The notes below the pieces were generated by a model. The model was given only the letters and a program-made list of their open reading frames with translations, did not search any database and was not told the origin of the DNA. Of a stretch of DNA of 58,473 bases, positions 15,954-24,893 are shown piece after piece. The stretch is taken from NCBI GenBank assembly GCA_015065295.1, contig SVQN01000007.1, positions 1 through 58,473 on the forward strand, read 5' to 3'. Each line of letters opens with the position of its first letter. The first letter of the stretch is position 1. Source of the DNA: Oscillospiraceae bacterium (GTDB lineage: Bacteria; Bacillota; Clostridia; Oscillospirales; CAG-272). The translations under genes and the position numbers were made by a program.

Positions 15954-17513
15954 ATGGAAAATACACACACCAGCGACGCCATTACCCTTGTGGGGATTAC
16001 CAAAACCTTCGGGGAAGTCGTCGCCAATAAAAACGTCTCCCTGTCTATCCGCCGCGGCGAGGTTCTTTCCCTCCTCGGCGAAAACGGCAGCGGCAAGACG
16101 ACCCTTATGAATATCCTCTCCGGGATTTATTACCCGGATGAAGGACAGGTTTTCGTCGGCGGAAAGGAAGTTGCCATCCGCTCGCCCGGCGATTCCTTCG
16201 CTCTCGGTATCGGGATGATCCATCAGCACTTCAAGCTCGTGGATGTGTTCACCGCTGCCGAAAATATTGTTCTCGGGCTGGAAGGTCACGGAAAATTCGA
16301 CCTCAGGGCTGTAGGCGAAAAGGTTCGTGCGATCTGCGAACGCTACGGGTTTGACATTACGCCCGAACAGAAGGTCTACGACATGACCGTTTCCCAGAAG
16401 CAGACCCTCGAAATCGTCAAGGTACTGTATCGCGGTGCGGACATTCTCATCCTTGACGAACCGACCGCCGTGCTGACTCCGCAGGAAACCGAAAAGCTCT
16501 TCGGCGTTATCCGCGAGATGAAGAAGGACGGCAAGGCGATCGTTATTATTACGCACAAGCTGCATGAAGTGCTTTCCGTTTCCGACCGCGTGTCCATTCT
16601 CCGCAAGGGCGAATACATCGGCACGGTGGACACGAAGGACGCGACCGAGATTTCCCTGACCGAAATGATGGTCGGCAAGAAGGTCACGCTCGACATCGAA
16701 CGCAAGATGCCGGTTGATCCCGTGAAGCGGCTGTCGGTGAAGAATCTCTCTATCACCGGCGAGGACGGCATCAAGGTTCTCGACAATATCACGTTTGACG
16801 CGATGGGCGGCGAAATTCTCGGGATTGCGGGGATTTCCGGCTGCGGTCAGAAGGAACTGCTTGAGGCGATTGCCGGTCTGAAGATCGTGGACGAAGGGTC
16901 TGTCATCGAATTTATCGAACCCGACACGGGGAAGGCGGATTCCCTCATCGGCAAAACGCCGCGCCAGATCAAGAACATGGGCGTGACGCTGTCGTTCGTA
17001 CCGGAAGACCGTCTCGGCATGGGTCTGGTTGCGTCGATGGGCATGACCGACAACATGATGCTGAAGTCCTACGAACAGGGGCATTCCTTCTTCGTGGAAC
17101 GGAAGCAGCCGCACGATCTTGCGGAAGAAATCAAGGACGACCTCGCGGTAGTCACGCCGTCGATCAACACGCCGGTGCGCCGGCTGTCGGGCGGTAACGT
17201 ACAGAAGGTTCTCGTCGGCCGTGAAATTGCGGCGGCTCCGGCGGTTCTCATGACGGCGTACGCGGTGCGCGGTCTGGACATCGGCACATCGTATCAGATT
17301 TACAATCTGCTGTCCGAACAGAAGGACAAGGGCATTGCGGTCATGTACGTCGGGGAAGACCTGGACGTACTGATCGACCTGTGCGACCGGATTCTCGTCC
17401 TCTGTGCGGGCCGTCTGACCGGTATTGTGGACGGACGCACCGCCACGAAGGAGCAGCTCGGTCTGCTCATGACCAAGGCTGACAGCGGAGAAGGGAAGGC
17501 AGCGCATGAATAA
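15954..17513 (+). CDS. Nucleoside ABC importer, tandem ATP-binding protein
   Basis: A 519-aa protein with two ABC domains, as in the BMP-type nucleoside importers (YufO/NupA-like). The first domain (about 5-245) has an intact Walker A (GENGSGKTT, about 42-50) and Walker B ILILDEPT near 165. The second (about 255-505) has a degenerate loop, GISGCGQKE, and signature RRLSGGNVQK. Its Walker B region (TAYAVRGLDIG) lacks the usual acidic pair, so ATP is probably hydrolysed mainly in the first half. It couples to the two permeases downstream. Its stop overlaps the start of the next gene by 8 bp, showing translational coupling. No clear own promoter is seen. Confidence 0.9.
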   Translation: MENTHTSDAITLVGITKTFGEVVANKNVSLSIRRGEVLSLLGENGSGKTTLMNILSGIYYPDEGQVFVGGKEVAIRSPGDSFALGIGMIHQHFKLVDVFTAAENIVLGLEGHGKFDLRAVGEKVRAICERYGFDITPEQKVYDMTVSQKQTLEIVKVLYRGADILILDEPTAVLTPQETEKLFGVIREMKKDGKAIVIITHKLHEVLSVSDRVSILRKGEYIGTVDTKDATEISLTEMMVGKKVTLDIERKMPVDPVKRLSVKNLSITGEDGIKVLDNITFDAMGGEILGIAGISGCGQKELLEAIAGLKIVDEGSVIEFIEPDTGKADSLIGKTPRQIKNMGVTLSFVPEDRLGMGLVASMGMTDNMMLKSYEQGHSFFVERKQPHDLAEEIKDDLAVVTPSINTPVRRLSGGNVQKVLVGREIAAAPAVLMTAYAVRGLDIGTSYQIYNLLSEQKDKGIAVMYVGEDLDVLIDLCDRILVLCAGRLTGIVDGRTATKEQLGLLMTKADSGEGKAAHE

Positions 17514-18597
17514 AGCAGAATCCACGGCGGTCCGTGAACCGCTGATCCGTCTTGCGAAGCAGGACGGTGTTCCGATGAAGAAAAAGGTCGGCATCCGCGC
17601 GGCGGCGATTGTTCTCGCGCTGCTGATTGACGCGATTTTTATTGTTCTTGTCACGAAGCTGAACCCGATCCAGGTGTACGCGGAAATGTTCAAGGGGACG
17701 TTTGAAACGTCGCTGCGCTTCATGTGGGCGATGCGCGACATGGTATCGCTGCTGTGCATCGGCATTGCGCTGGCACCGGCGTTCAAGATGCGTTTCTGGA
17801 ACATCGGCGCGGAAGGACAGGTACTGATGGGCGGCTTTGCGACGGCACTGTGCATGATGTACTGTCAGAATCTGCCGACGCCGGTCCTGTTTCTGGTGAT
17901 GGTCATCACAAGCATTCTCTGCGGGGCGATCTGGGGCATGGTTCCGGCGATTTTCAAGGCACGCTGGAACACGAACGAGACGCTGTTCACGCTGATGATG
18001 AACTATGTGGCGATCCAGCTGGTTGCGTACGCGACGAACATCCTGCGCGGACAGGCATCGTCGCTGGGTACGATCAACATGGGCACGAAGATCGGCTGGT
18101 TCCCGAAGATTGCGGGACACGACTTCACCCTGAACATCATCATTGTCGCGGTGCTGACGGTGGTTATGTTCATCTACTTAAAGCACACGAAGCACGGCTA
18201 TGAAATTTCCGTTGTCGGCGAATCGGAAAACACGGCGCGCTACGCGGGGATTGACGTAGCGAAGGTAACGATCCGGACGATGCTGATTTCGGGCGCGATC
18301 TGCGGTCTGTGCGGGTTCATCATTGTTGCGGGGAACAAGCACACGATTGCGACGAACACGGCGGGCGGCAACGGCTTCACGGCGATCATCGTCGCATGGC
18401 TGGCGAAGTTCAACACGTTCTACATGGCGTTGATTTCGTTCATGCTGATTTTCCTTGAAAAAGGCGCGGGACAGATTGCGTCGAGCTTTGGTCTGAACGA
18501 CTTCATCACGGACATCATTTCGGGGATCATTCTGTTCTGCATCCTCGGAAGCGAGTTTTTCATCAACTACCGGCTGATCTTCCGGCACAAGAAATAA
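17506..18597 (+). CDS. Nucleoside ABC importer permease 1 (YufP-like)
   Basis: A 363-aa membrane protein with about eight to ten hydrophobic segments after a charged N-terminus of about 25 residues. FWNIGAEGQVLMGG (about 95-108) and ARYAGIDVAKV (about 245-255) are conserved in branched-chain/BMP-type permeases, and the latter contacts the ATPase. It overlaps the ATPase gene by 8 bp and is followed 14 bp later by the second permease. The pair forms the membrane pore. Confidence 0.9.
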   Translation: MNKAESTAVREPLIRLAKQDGVPMKKKVGIRAAAIVLALLIDAIFIVLVTKLNPIQVYAEMFKGTFETSLRFMWAMRDMVSLLCIGIALAPAFKMRFWNIGAEGQVLMGGFATALCMMYCQNLPTPVLFLVMVITSILCGAIWGMVPAIFKARWNTNETLFTLMMNYVAIQLVAYATNILRGQASSLGTINMGTKIGWFPKIAGHDFTLNIIIVAVLTVVMFIYLKHTKHGYEISVVGESENTARYAGIDVAKVTIRTMLISGAICGLCGFIIVAGNKHTIATNTAGGNGFTAIIVAWLAKFNTFYMALISFMLIFLEKGAGQIASSFGLNDFITDIISGIILFCILGSEFFINYRLIFRHKK

Positions 18598-18611
18598 GGA
18601 GGAGATAGAAA

Positions 18612-19607
18612 ATGATTCAAACAAGCATCATTGCATGGATTCTCCGCGCCGTTCAGTTCGGAACGATCATCATGTTCGGCTCGATGGGCGAAATCCTCAC
18701 CGAAAAGTCCGGGAACCTGAACCTCGGCGTTCCCGGCATCATGTACCTCGGCGCGTTTGCGGGGTTCGCGTCCGCGTACCTCTATGAAAACGGGACGCCG
18801 GCTCCGATCGGGATTGTATGCATTCTTCTCGCGCTGATTTCGGCGTTTCTGGCGGCGGCGTTCGGCGGTCTGATCTACAGCTTCCTGACGATCACGCTCC
18901 GTGCGAACCAGAACGTGACGGGTCTTGCGCTGACGACCTTCGGGATGGGCGTAGCGAACTTCTTCGGTGCGTATCTGCTTCAAGGCGAAGTATACACGGC
19001 GGCACCGGTGACGAACGCGGCGTTCACGGCGAAGATTCCGGGACTGTCGTCGATTCCGGTGGTGGGCGAAGCGGTCTTCTCCTACGGCTTCCTCGCGTAC
19101 GCGGCGATCATCTGCGCCATCATCCTGCACTGGTTCCTGAACAAGACCCGGACGGGTCTGAATCTGCGTGCGGTGGGTGAAAACCCGGGTACGGCCGACG
19201 CGGCAGGTATCGACGTAACGAAGTACAAGTACCTTGCGACGGTCATCGGCGCGGGCATCTCCGGCATCGGCGGTCTGTACTACGTTCTCGACTACAACAA
19301 CGGCATCTGGGCGACGACCGGTCAGATCGAAGCTCTCGGCTGGCTCGCGGTTGCTCTTGTCATCTTCACGACCTGGAAGCCCCTGAACGCGATCTGGGGC
19401 GCGTACCTGTTCGGTCTCCTCTACTGGCTCTACAACTTCCTCCCGAAGCTCCTCGGCGCAACGGACGTGGAACGCACCCAGAGCCTCTACCAGATGATCC
19501 CCTACCTCGTCACGATCCTCGTTCTGATCGTCGTCAGCATGCGCCGCAAGCGCGAATCCCAGCCCCCGGCTTCTCTCGGTCTGGCTTATTTCCGCGAAGA
19601 GCGGTGA
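18612..19607 (+). CDS. Nucleoside ABC importer permease 2 (YufQ-like)
   Basis: A 331-aa membrane protein of the same permease family, shorter at the N-terminus. It shows EKSGNLNLGVPGIM (near 26-39) and the coupling segment ENPGTADAAGIDVTKYK (near 192-208). AAGGAGGAGA precedes the ATG. It ends the importer operon. A family B repeat begins 18 bp after the stop and its end hairpin is the likely terminator. Confidence 0.9.
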   Translation: MIQTSIIAWILRAVQFGTIIMFGSMGEILTEKSGNLNLGVPGIMYLGAFAGFASAYLYENGTPAPIGIVCILLALISAFLAAAFGGLIYSFLTITLRANQNVTGLALTTFGMGVANFFGAYLLQGEVYTAAPVTNAAFTAKIPGLSSIPVVGEAVFSYGFLAYAAIICAIILHWFLNKTRTGLNLRAVGENPGTADAAGIDVTKYKYLATVIGAGISGIGGLYYVLDYNNGIWATTGQIEALGWLAVALVIFTTWKPLNAIWGAYLFGLLYWLYNFLPKLLGATDVERTQSLYQMIPYLVTILVLIVVSMRRKRESQPPASLGLAYFREER

Positions 19608-19622
19608 GTTTTACAAAATATC

Positions 19623-20306
19623 GTTTTTTCTTGGGGGAACCTTTTTGAGGAAAAGGTTCCCCCAAACCCCTTCCAAAACCTTTTTGGACTGCGGTAGCCA
19701 TTTGGTTACTGCGGATTTTTTCTTTGTAGGGGGATTTTCTTGGGTACCTGCGTAGCCATATAGTTGATCCCATCCGCTGACATGATGTTGGTTTGAAATT
19801 CCATGAAAATTATAACGGGGAAGTCAGGCTCCGCCAAGACCCTGACTTCCCACGCCGTATGGAGATACCTTGATATAGTGCGTAACTATAGAATTCAGCT
19901 ACATATCGTCATCCCCCGCACTCCTTGGCTGACGCCGTTCGTGCTTTTCGAAGAAAACTGTATGTCAGCCGACCGAACGAACGCAAAGCGCGGACGGCGG
20001 GCGAGCCAAGACGCGCGGAAAACCAACGAACCGTAGCTGAATTCAAAATTGACGTACTATATTGCGCAGTCGCAACATGGCGAGGGAAGTCAGGGTCTTG
20101 GCGGAGCCTGACTTCCCCAGAACGATTTTCGTAGAGATTAAAACCAGCCCCACGTCAACAGGTCTAACAAATTTCAGCCGAACTCCACGGAGTTTTTTCC
20201 TTTTCCCCTCCCCATCATATCAGCTACACAAACCGGCTACCACCGCCTAAAAAGGTTTTGGAAGGGGTTTGGGGAAACCTTTTCCTCAAAAAGGTTTCCC
20301 CAAGAA
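19623..20306 (+). repeat. Family B palindromic element, complete copy (B4)
   Basis: A complete element between the convergent ends of the importer operon and alr. It has inverted ends of about 57 bp and the internal GGAAGTCAGG/CCTGACTTCC hairpin in both halves (about 19823 and 20085). GAATTCAGCTACAT at about 19892 is mirrored by GTAGCTGAATTC at about 20033. The position suits a bidirectional terminator. Confidence 0.92.
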
Positions 20307-20371
20307 TCTGCACACACAAAATGTCTATACACAAAAAAACAGCGGCAAAAAACCGCTGTCAAATGCAAATA

Positions 20372-21520
20372 TTAAACGTCCATACGCTTGACGCGCCGGG
20401 AGACTTTGCAGATTACTTCATAATTGATCGTGCCCGCCGTCTTTGCAAGGGTTTCGAGCAGTTCGCCGTCGTCGCCGCCGAAGAGGGTGACTTCCTGACC
20501 GACACCGACTTCGTTTTCGTGGCCGGTGATGTCCAGCATGAACTGATCCATGCAGATCCGCCCGACCGACGGATACTTCCGACCGCCGATGACGGCCGGA
20601 CAGCCGTGATACGCGCGCTCATAGCCGTCCGCGTATCCTGCCGCGACAACCGCGACGGTTCGTTCGTCCGCCGCTTCGTATGTTCCGCCGTAGCTGATCT
20701 TGTCTCCGGCGGGGACTTTGTGGATGTGCGCTACCCTCGAACAGAACTTCATGACAGGCCTCAGACCCGCGCGTACCGCTTCGTTTTTGTCGCCGGAGGG
20801 GGACAGACCGTACAGGATGATCCCCGCGCGGACGGCGTCAAAATGCGCCTGCGGAAGGCCGAGGATCGCCGCGCTGTTGGAGGCATGGCGGATGCCGACG
20901 TGGATGCCGGACGATATGAGCGCATCGACCGTACGGTTATAGCGGTCGAGCTGGAGGGCGGTATAACCTGTGTCGCTGCCGGTCAGGTCGGTGTCCGCGC
21001 AGGAGAAGTGCGTGAAAATTCCGCCGATGCGGATGTTCTGGAATTCTGCGATTTCTTTGATCTGTTCGATGGTGGTTTCATAGCTTGCGTCATCCGTCGG
21101 GAAGCCGACGCGGTTCATGCCCGTGTCGAGCTTGATGTGGACGGTCAGCCTGTGCGGGGAGCCGGCCATCACGCGGTCCAGAAGCACCGCATTGTCGTAG
21201 GATACCGCCGTGCAGAGAATATCGTGCGCCGCCATCGTCCATGCGTTCTCCGGCAGGATGTGCCCGAGAATGATGATCGACGGGCGGCGGCCGTTTTCCG
21301 CTTCGATGCGGCGCAGTTCCACCGCTTCCTCTTCCGAGGATACGGCGAAAAACGTGCATCCCGCGCTGCCGAGAACCGTCGCGGCACAGGCGATCCCGTG
21401 ACCATAGGCATCCGCTTTCACAACGGCGATCACCTGTGCGCCGGAAGAGTGTTCACAGACGGTACGGTAGTTGTCCGCAAGCGCGGCTGTATCAATATAC
21501 GCAATGTTTTTGTACTTCAT
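20372..21520 (-). CDS. alr: Alanine racemase
   Basis: A 382-aa PLP enzyme that interconverts L- and D-alanine for peptidoglycan. The PLP lysine is K35 in VVKADAYGHG and the second catalytic base is Tyr277 in ISYGGTY. RICMDQFMLD near 315 and GRKYPSVGR before it complete the family pattern. The start at 21520 is supported by CAGGAG 12 bp upstream. A longer reading frame from 21709 would overlap the upstream lipoprotein gene and has no alr-like residues. A D-amino-acid transaminase (33545) is also in the window, so D-amino-acid supply is well represented. Confidence 0.93.
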   Translation of the reverse strand: MKYKNIAYIDTAALADNYRTVCEHSSGAQVIAVVKADAYGHGIACAATVLGSAGCTFFAVSSEEEAVELRRIEAENGRRPSIIILGHILPENAWTMAAHDILCTAVSYDNAVLLDRVMAGSPHRLTVHIKLDTGMNRVGFPTDDASYETTIEQIKEIAEFQNIRIGGIFTHFSCADTDLTGSDTGYTALQLDRYNRTVDALISSGIHVGIRHASNSAAILGLPQAHFDAVRAGIILYGLSPSGDKNEAVRAGLRPVMKFCSRVAHIHKVPAGDKISYGGTYEAADERTVAVVAAGYADGYERAYHGCPAVIGGRKYPSVGRICMDQFMLDITGHENEVGVGQEVTLFGGDDGELLETLAKTAGTINYEVICKVSRRVKRMDV

Positions 21521-21542
21521 AAATGGCAGGGCTCCTGAAAGA

Positions 21543-22073
21543 TTACTGAATCGTAAATCCGCCGATTCGGACGGTTCGTTCTCCGAAGGTGACTTCCACG
21601 GGAACGCCGGTTTCGCCGACCGTGACGCTGCCGGTGTCAAAGGGAATGACCGTCTGCGATCCGTCGGGGGATTTCGCGGGCATTCCGCCGTCTTCCGCGG
21701 GACGGGCAAGCAGGTCGAACAGTCCGGTCAGACCGGATGCCGTTTCCGGTGAGAGCAGGATCGTCATTTCTCCCGCCGAGAGCGCGCAGGAACCGGCGTT
21801 TGCGTCATAAGTGACGGTCATTCCGGCAATGCGGTCGGGGGAGGTAAGCTGCATCACGGTGACGCCTCCGGAACGGGTACAGCAGGCGGCTGTCGGCATG
21901 GCTGCCCCTTCGGGAAAATATTCGATCGTGTAGGAAACGTCCGCTGCGGCGTAGTCCGTGAGGCGGCTGCCCGGTGCCGGAGATTCGCCGGTACAGCCGG
22001 ACAGGAAGGCGGTCAAAGCAATACAGACCGCAAATCGGACTGCGGTCTGCATGATGGTTCGTGGAGTTTGCAT
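21543..22073 (-). CDS. Small putative lipoprotein, unknown function
   Basis: A 176-aa protein with a signal peptide and lipobox LSGC (lipidated Cys27), so it is probably anchored outside the membrane. The mature part is rich in beta-prone residues (DVSYTIEYFPEG, GVTVMQL, TVTYDANAGSC) and may form one compact domain. It resembles the small lipoproteins found ahead of alr in related clostridia, but I cannot name a function. TGAGGAAAT lies before the ATG. The stop is 23 bp before alr, so the two are probably one transcript. Confidence 0.7.
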   Translation of the reverse strand: MQTPRTIMQTAVRFAVCIALTAFLSGCTGESPAPGSRLTDYAAADVSYTIEYFPEGAAMPTAACCTRSGGVTVMQLTSPDRIAGMTVTYDANAGSCALSAGEMTILLSPETASGLTGLFDLLARPAEDGGMPAKSPDGSQTVIPFDTGSVTVGETGVPVEVTFGERTVRIGGFTIQ

Positions 22074-22152
22074 GGGATTTCCTCATTATTTGTTCCAGCA
22101 GTTCTGGAACAGTGTATGAGAAATTCCCGGTAAGTATGCGGAAAGCGGGCAA

Positions 22153-22689
22153 TCAATACCGCATCGTGGTAACAACGGTTGCCTTGGAGTTGTAGAACTT
22201 CATGACCTTGAGCATCTTGTTGATGGCTTCAAAGTAGACGACGGTGGACTTGCCGTCCTTTTCGAGGCGGGCGAAGTAGCCGTCGGTGGTCTTCTTGCTT
22301 CCGCGGTAGTCGAGAATGTTGTCGGCCTTTTCCCACTGTTCTTTGTATTCGTCGGTCATGGGAGCGATGAGGGAGAGTTCGCTGACGAAGCATTCAAAGA
22401 CGGTTTCCTGCTTTTTGCGGCCGTAGATTTCCGAAACACGGAACTTGGCGTTGGCGACTTCATACTTGTGTTCGAGTTCGGCGTAACGCCACGTCAGACC
22501 GTACAGAATGAACGTGAAGAAAGGCAGGATCGCGCCGACCGGCCAGAGCTTGAGCACGCCGACGAAGAGGATCATGCCGCCGAGACAGAAGATCACATAC
22601 AGCGAGATGAGCAGCATCCGCTTTTTTTTGTGTGAGCCTTCCGATTTCTGTTCCACGGTATATTCCGCGTAGTTTACAGAATCTTCCAT
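22153..22689 (-). CDS. Small membrane protein, unknown (DUF6106-like)
   Basis: A 178-aa protein with two adjacent hydrophobic segments (about 25-45 and 50-70). These are followed by a soluble, charged C-terminal domain of about 100 residues (YAELEHKYEVANAKFRVSE onward). The start is placed at 22689, after CGGAGG. It resembles a family of clostridial membrane proteins of unknown function. The hairpin upstream separates it from the PH-domain gene, with which it may share read-through transcription. Confidence 0.65.
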   Translation of the reverse strand: MEDSVNYAEYTVEQKSEGSHKKKRMLLISLYVIFCLGGMILFVGVLKLWPVGAILPFFTFILYGLTWRYAELEHKYEVANAKFRVSEIYGRKKQETVFECFVSELSLIAPMTDEYKEQWEKADNILDYRGSKKTTDGYFARLEKDGKSTVVYFEAINKMLKVMKFYNSKATVVTTMRY

Positions 22690-22735
22690 TGTAATTCCTC
22701 CGTTGAGACAAAATTCGGACATAAAACGAACAATT

Positions 22736-22775
22736 ACGCCCGTATGGACTATCCAATAGTTTACCATACGGGCGT
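22736..22775 (-). terminator. Hairpin between the PH-domain gene and the downstream membrane protein gene
   Basis: A perfect 12-bp stem ACGCCCGTATGG / CCATACGGGCGT with a 16-nt loop. Only a modest T-rich stretch follows on the minus strand, so it may attenuate rather than stop transcription. Confidence 0.7.
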
Positions 22776-22801
22776 GAAAATTTCAATAGGTTTTTTGAAA
22801 T

Positions 22802-23185
22802 TCAGTGGACTTCGCCGTCTTCGTCCTCGCCCATATACTCGCGCACACCGACATAGCGGGAGGAACGTTCTTCTTCGACCTTATCGGAGAGGAGGGTGCG
22901 TACCTCGCGGGGAGAGGGAATGTGCAGGATATCAATTTCGGGGGAGGATTTGTCGGCGGTGCAGAGGTGGAGCGTACCGAGACCGAAGAGGCGTTCCCAG
23001 AAGGAGCGTCGGAGGGTGATGTCGAGAATCCGGTAGAGGCGGATCTCATCCTCACTGGTGTTGAAGATACCGGTTTTGACGATGAGGCGGTCTTCCGTGA
23101 GAGTATAGACCGTGAACGTCCACGGCAGACCGAAGAAGATGCGTTTTCTGTCCCTCCAGAGGAACGTGGAGGAAGGATTGTTCAT
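22802..23185 (-). CDS. Bacterial PH-domain protein (bPH2/YdbS-like)
   Basis: A 127-aa protein with WRDRKRIFFGLPWTFTVYTL near the start and a run of short beta strands (DRLIVKTGIF, EIRLYRILDITLRR). This is the pattern of DUF304/bacterial pleckstrin-homology domains. No membrane segment is present, so this single-domain version probably works in the cytoplasm or at the inner membrane face. The ATG at 23185 lies 8 bp after AGAGG; a TTG two codons upstream is too close to that site. The C-terminus is acidic. Function is unknown. Confidence 0.75.
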   Translation of the reverse strand: MNNPSSTFLWRDRKRIFFGLPWTFTVYTLTEDRLIVKTGIFNTSEDEIRLYRILDITLRRSFWERLFGLGTLHLCTADKSSPEIDILHIPSPREVRTLLSDKVEEERSSRYVGVREYMGEDEDGEVH

Positions 23186-23199
23186 GGGCAATACCTCTT

Positions 23200-24561
23200 T
23201 TATCGAACAGTTTTGAAATACTTGGCGTACATCGCGTCGGACTTCTTCTTCATGAGTGCGAGTTCGCTTGCGTCCGCTTCCCCGACGTAGTATTCTCTCA
23301 TGATTTCACCGTCCATGGACGCGAGGCGGTCATGCAGCGGGAACCATTCGTTCATCAGGAAGCACGCATACTTCTGGAAGCGGAATTCGCCGACCAGACG
23401 GAATTCCTTCGAGATGCTGTCCACTGCGACGGAATACTTGTCCTTGATGGATGCGAGGATGTCCGCGCGTTCGTTTTCGTGTGCGAAGACGATGGTGGAG
23501 CAGATGTCGGAATTGCGGTTGTGTTCCGTGGAACCGTGGCTGTCGGTGGAACCGACGATCGGGAGAACGTTGCCGGTCTTGTATTCTTCATAGTATGCCG
23601 CGGTCTGGAAGCCGTTCTGTTCGTAGTAATTTTCGCCGCCGAGAACTTCGAATGCGTCGAAGGGATGGGTCTTCAGCATATACTGGTTGAACGCTTCCGG
23701 AACGTGCCACATATCGGCGATCCAGTACGGGTGCGCGTAGATGGCGAGACCGCCTGCGTCACGGATACGGTCGAACGCCCAGCAGCAGACGGCGTACCAG
23801 GTCTTGTCCACACCTTCCGGGCAGTCCTTGCAGAGGTCGGATGCCGCGAGTTCCGCGATCATCTGATCGTATGCTTCGCGGGACATGGTTTCGGGAGCGT
23901 TTCCGTCGAGGGAGCGGCCTTCGATGGAGCCGTTGGTTTCGGTGTAGTTCGGGGAGGTTTCGATCAGGCCGTTGACGGAGAAGGTACCGCCGGCGTTGAC
24001 GATATGCACGCTGGTCAGCGGAACGTGAACTTCTTCACCGGGAAGGATGTTGAGGGTGATGTCCGCATCCTTGTAGGTGTTCCGGGCTTCGAGGGACGGG
24101 TAGTAGCGGTTGTGGTCGGTGATTACGATGAAGTCGTAGCCGATCTTACGGTAGTTGGCGCAGACTGTGGAGGGGTCTTCGCGTCCGTCGGAGCGGCAGG
24201 TGTGCATGTGCAGGTCGCCGCGCAGAGGAATGCGGCACGCCATATCGTCCGCGAGAGCGTACACGGACATCTGGAGAATGCGGCGGTCGTCCTTATAGAT
24301 GCGGACGAAATGTTCGCATTCGACTTCGGCGGTATAGGTGAAGCGGAGTGCGCCGTCTTCACAGGGAGTGAGGTCGTAGTCGGTGTGGTTCCACTTGGCG
24401 AAGTCGTAGCCGAGGCTGCCCGCGTCGAGACGCTGAACGACGACGCGGTAGCTGCCGTCAAATTTGGTGTGCTGTCCGAGGGGCTTGACGGTGATTTCGG
24501 TTGCCGAGCCAACCGGGAATACCTTCGGGAAAATGTCGTAATTGTAGAGATCCTGTTTCAT
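23200..24561 (-). CDS. PHP-domain metal-dependent phosphoesterase
   Basis: A 453-aa protein with an N-terminal beta-rich domain of about 110 residues followed by a PHP domain. Metal-binding residues include H118 and H120 (GDLHMHT), D125, D149-H150 (ITDHN), E176/E177 with H179 (GEEVH), and a late DSHGS near 347. PHP enzymes hydrolyse phosphoesters such as 3',5'-bisphosphate nucleotides or histidinol phosphate. The added N-terminal domain and length exceed the simple nucleotide phosphatase (about 280 aa), so the substrate is uncertain, possibly a cell-surface or sugar phosphate. No signal peptide is present. It ends 14 bp before the PH-domain gene and is probably co-transcribed with it. Confidence 0.82.
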   Translation of the reverse strand: MKQDLYNYDIFPKVFPVGSATEITVKPLGQHTKFDGSYRVVVQRLDAGSLGYDFAKWNHTDYDLTPCEDGALRFTYTAEVECEHFVRIYKDDRRILQMSVYALADDMACRIPLRGDLHMHTCRSDGREDPSTVCANYRKIGYDFIVITDHNRYYPSLEARNTYKDADITLNILPGEEVHVPLTSVHIVNAGGTFSVNGLIETSPNYTETNGSIEGRSLDGNAPETMSREAYDQMIAELAASDLCKDCPEGVDKTWYAVCCWAFDRIRDAGGLAIYAHPYWIADMWHVPEAFNQYMLKTHPFDAFEVLGGENYYEQNGFQTAAYYEEYKTGNVLPIVGSTDSHGSTEHNRNSDICSTIVFAHENERADILASIKDKYSVAVDSISKEFRLVGEFRFQKYACFLMNEWFPLHDRLASMDGEIMREYYVGEADASELALMKKKSDAMYAKYFKTVR

Positions 24562-24654
24562 GTGAGTCCTCCAAATAATGGCTAATGGTGAATAGTGAAG
24601 AGTGAATAGCTATGTTAAACTGATGTGAGTTCGACGGAGAAACGATAAAGACAG

Positions 24655-24805
24655 TTACCCCGTAGGGAGCGGCGCCCTCGTCGCTCCGTTGAACGATTTG
24701 GATAAACAAATTGTCTGTAAATGGAAGTTTAAATTTGGATTTATCAAATTTTGTATAGTCAAAACGTTTGATGGAGCGACGAGGGCGCCGCTCCCTACGG
24801 GTGCA
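24655..24805. repeat. Palindromic intergenic repeat D
   Basis: Mirrored arms CGTAGGGAGCGGCGCCCTCG on the left and its reverse complement on the right, about 27 bp, flank an AT-rich centre of about 90 bp. It lies upstream of the PHP gene and downstream of the 423-aa gene. Short TAATGGTGAATAGTG-type direct repeats occupy 24576-24610. No gene is seen in this gap. Confidence 0.8.
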
Positions 24806-24893
24806 GTTTTCATTACAGCGATCCATCGAACTTACGTTAAATTGTATATCTGTCCGCTGACAAGGGATTTGGACAGTTATTCACCCTTAGTTC

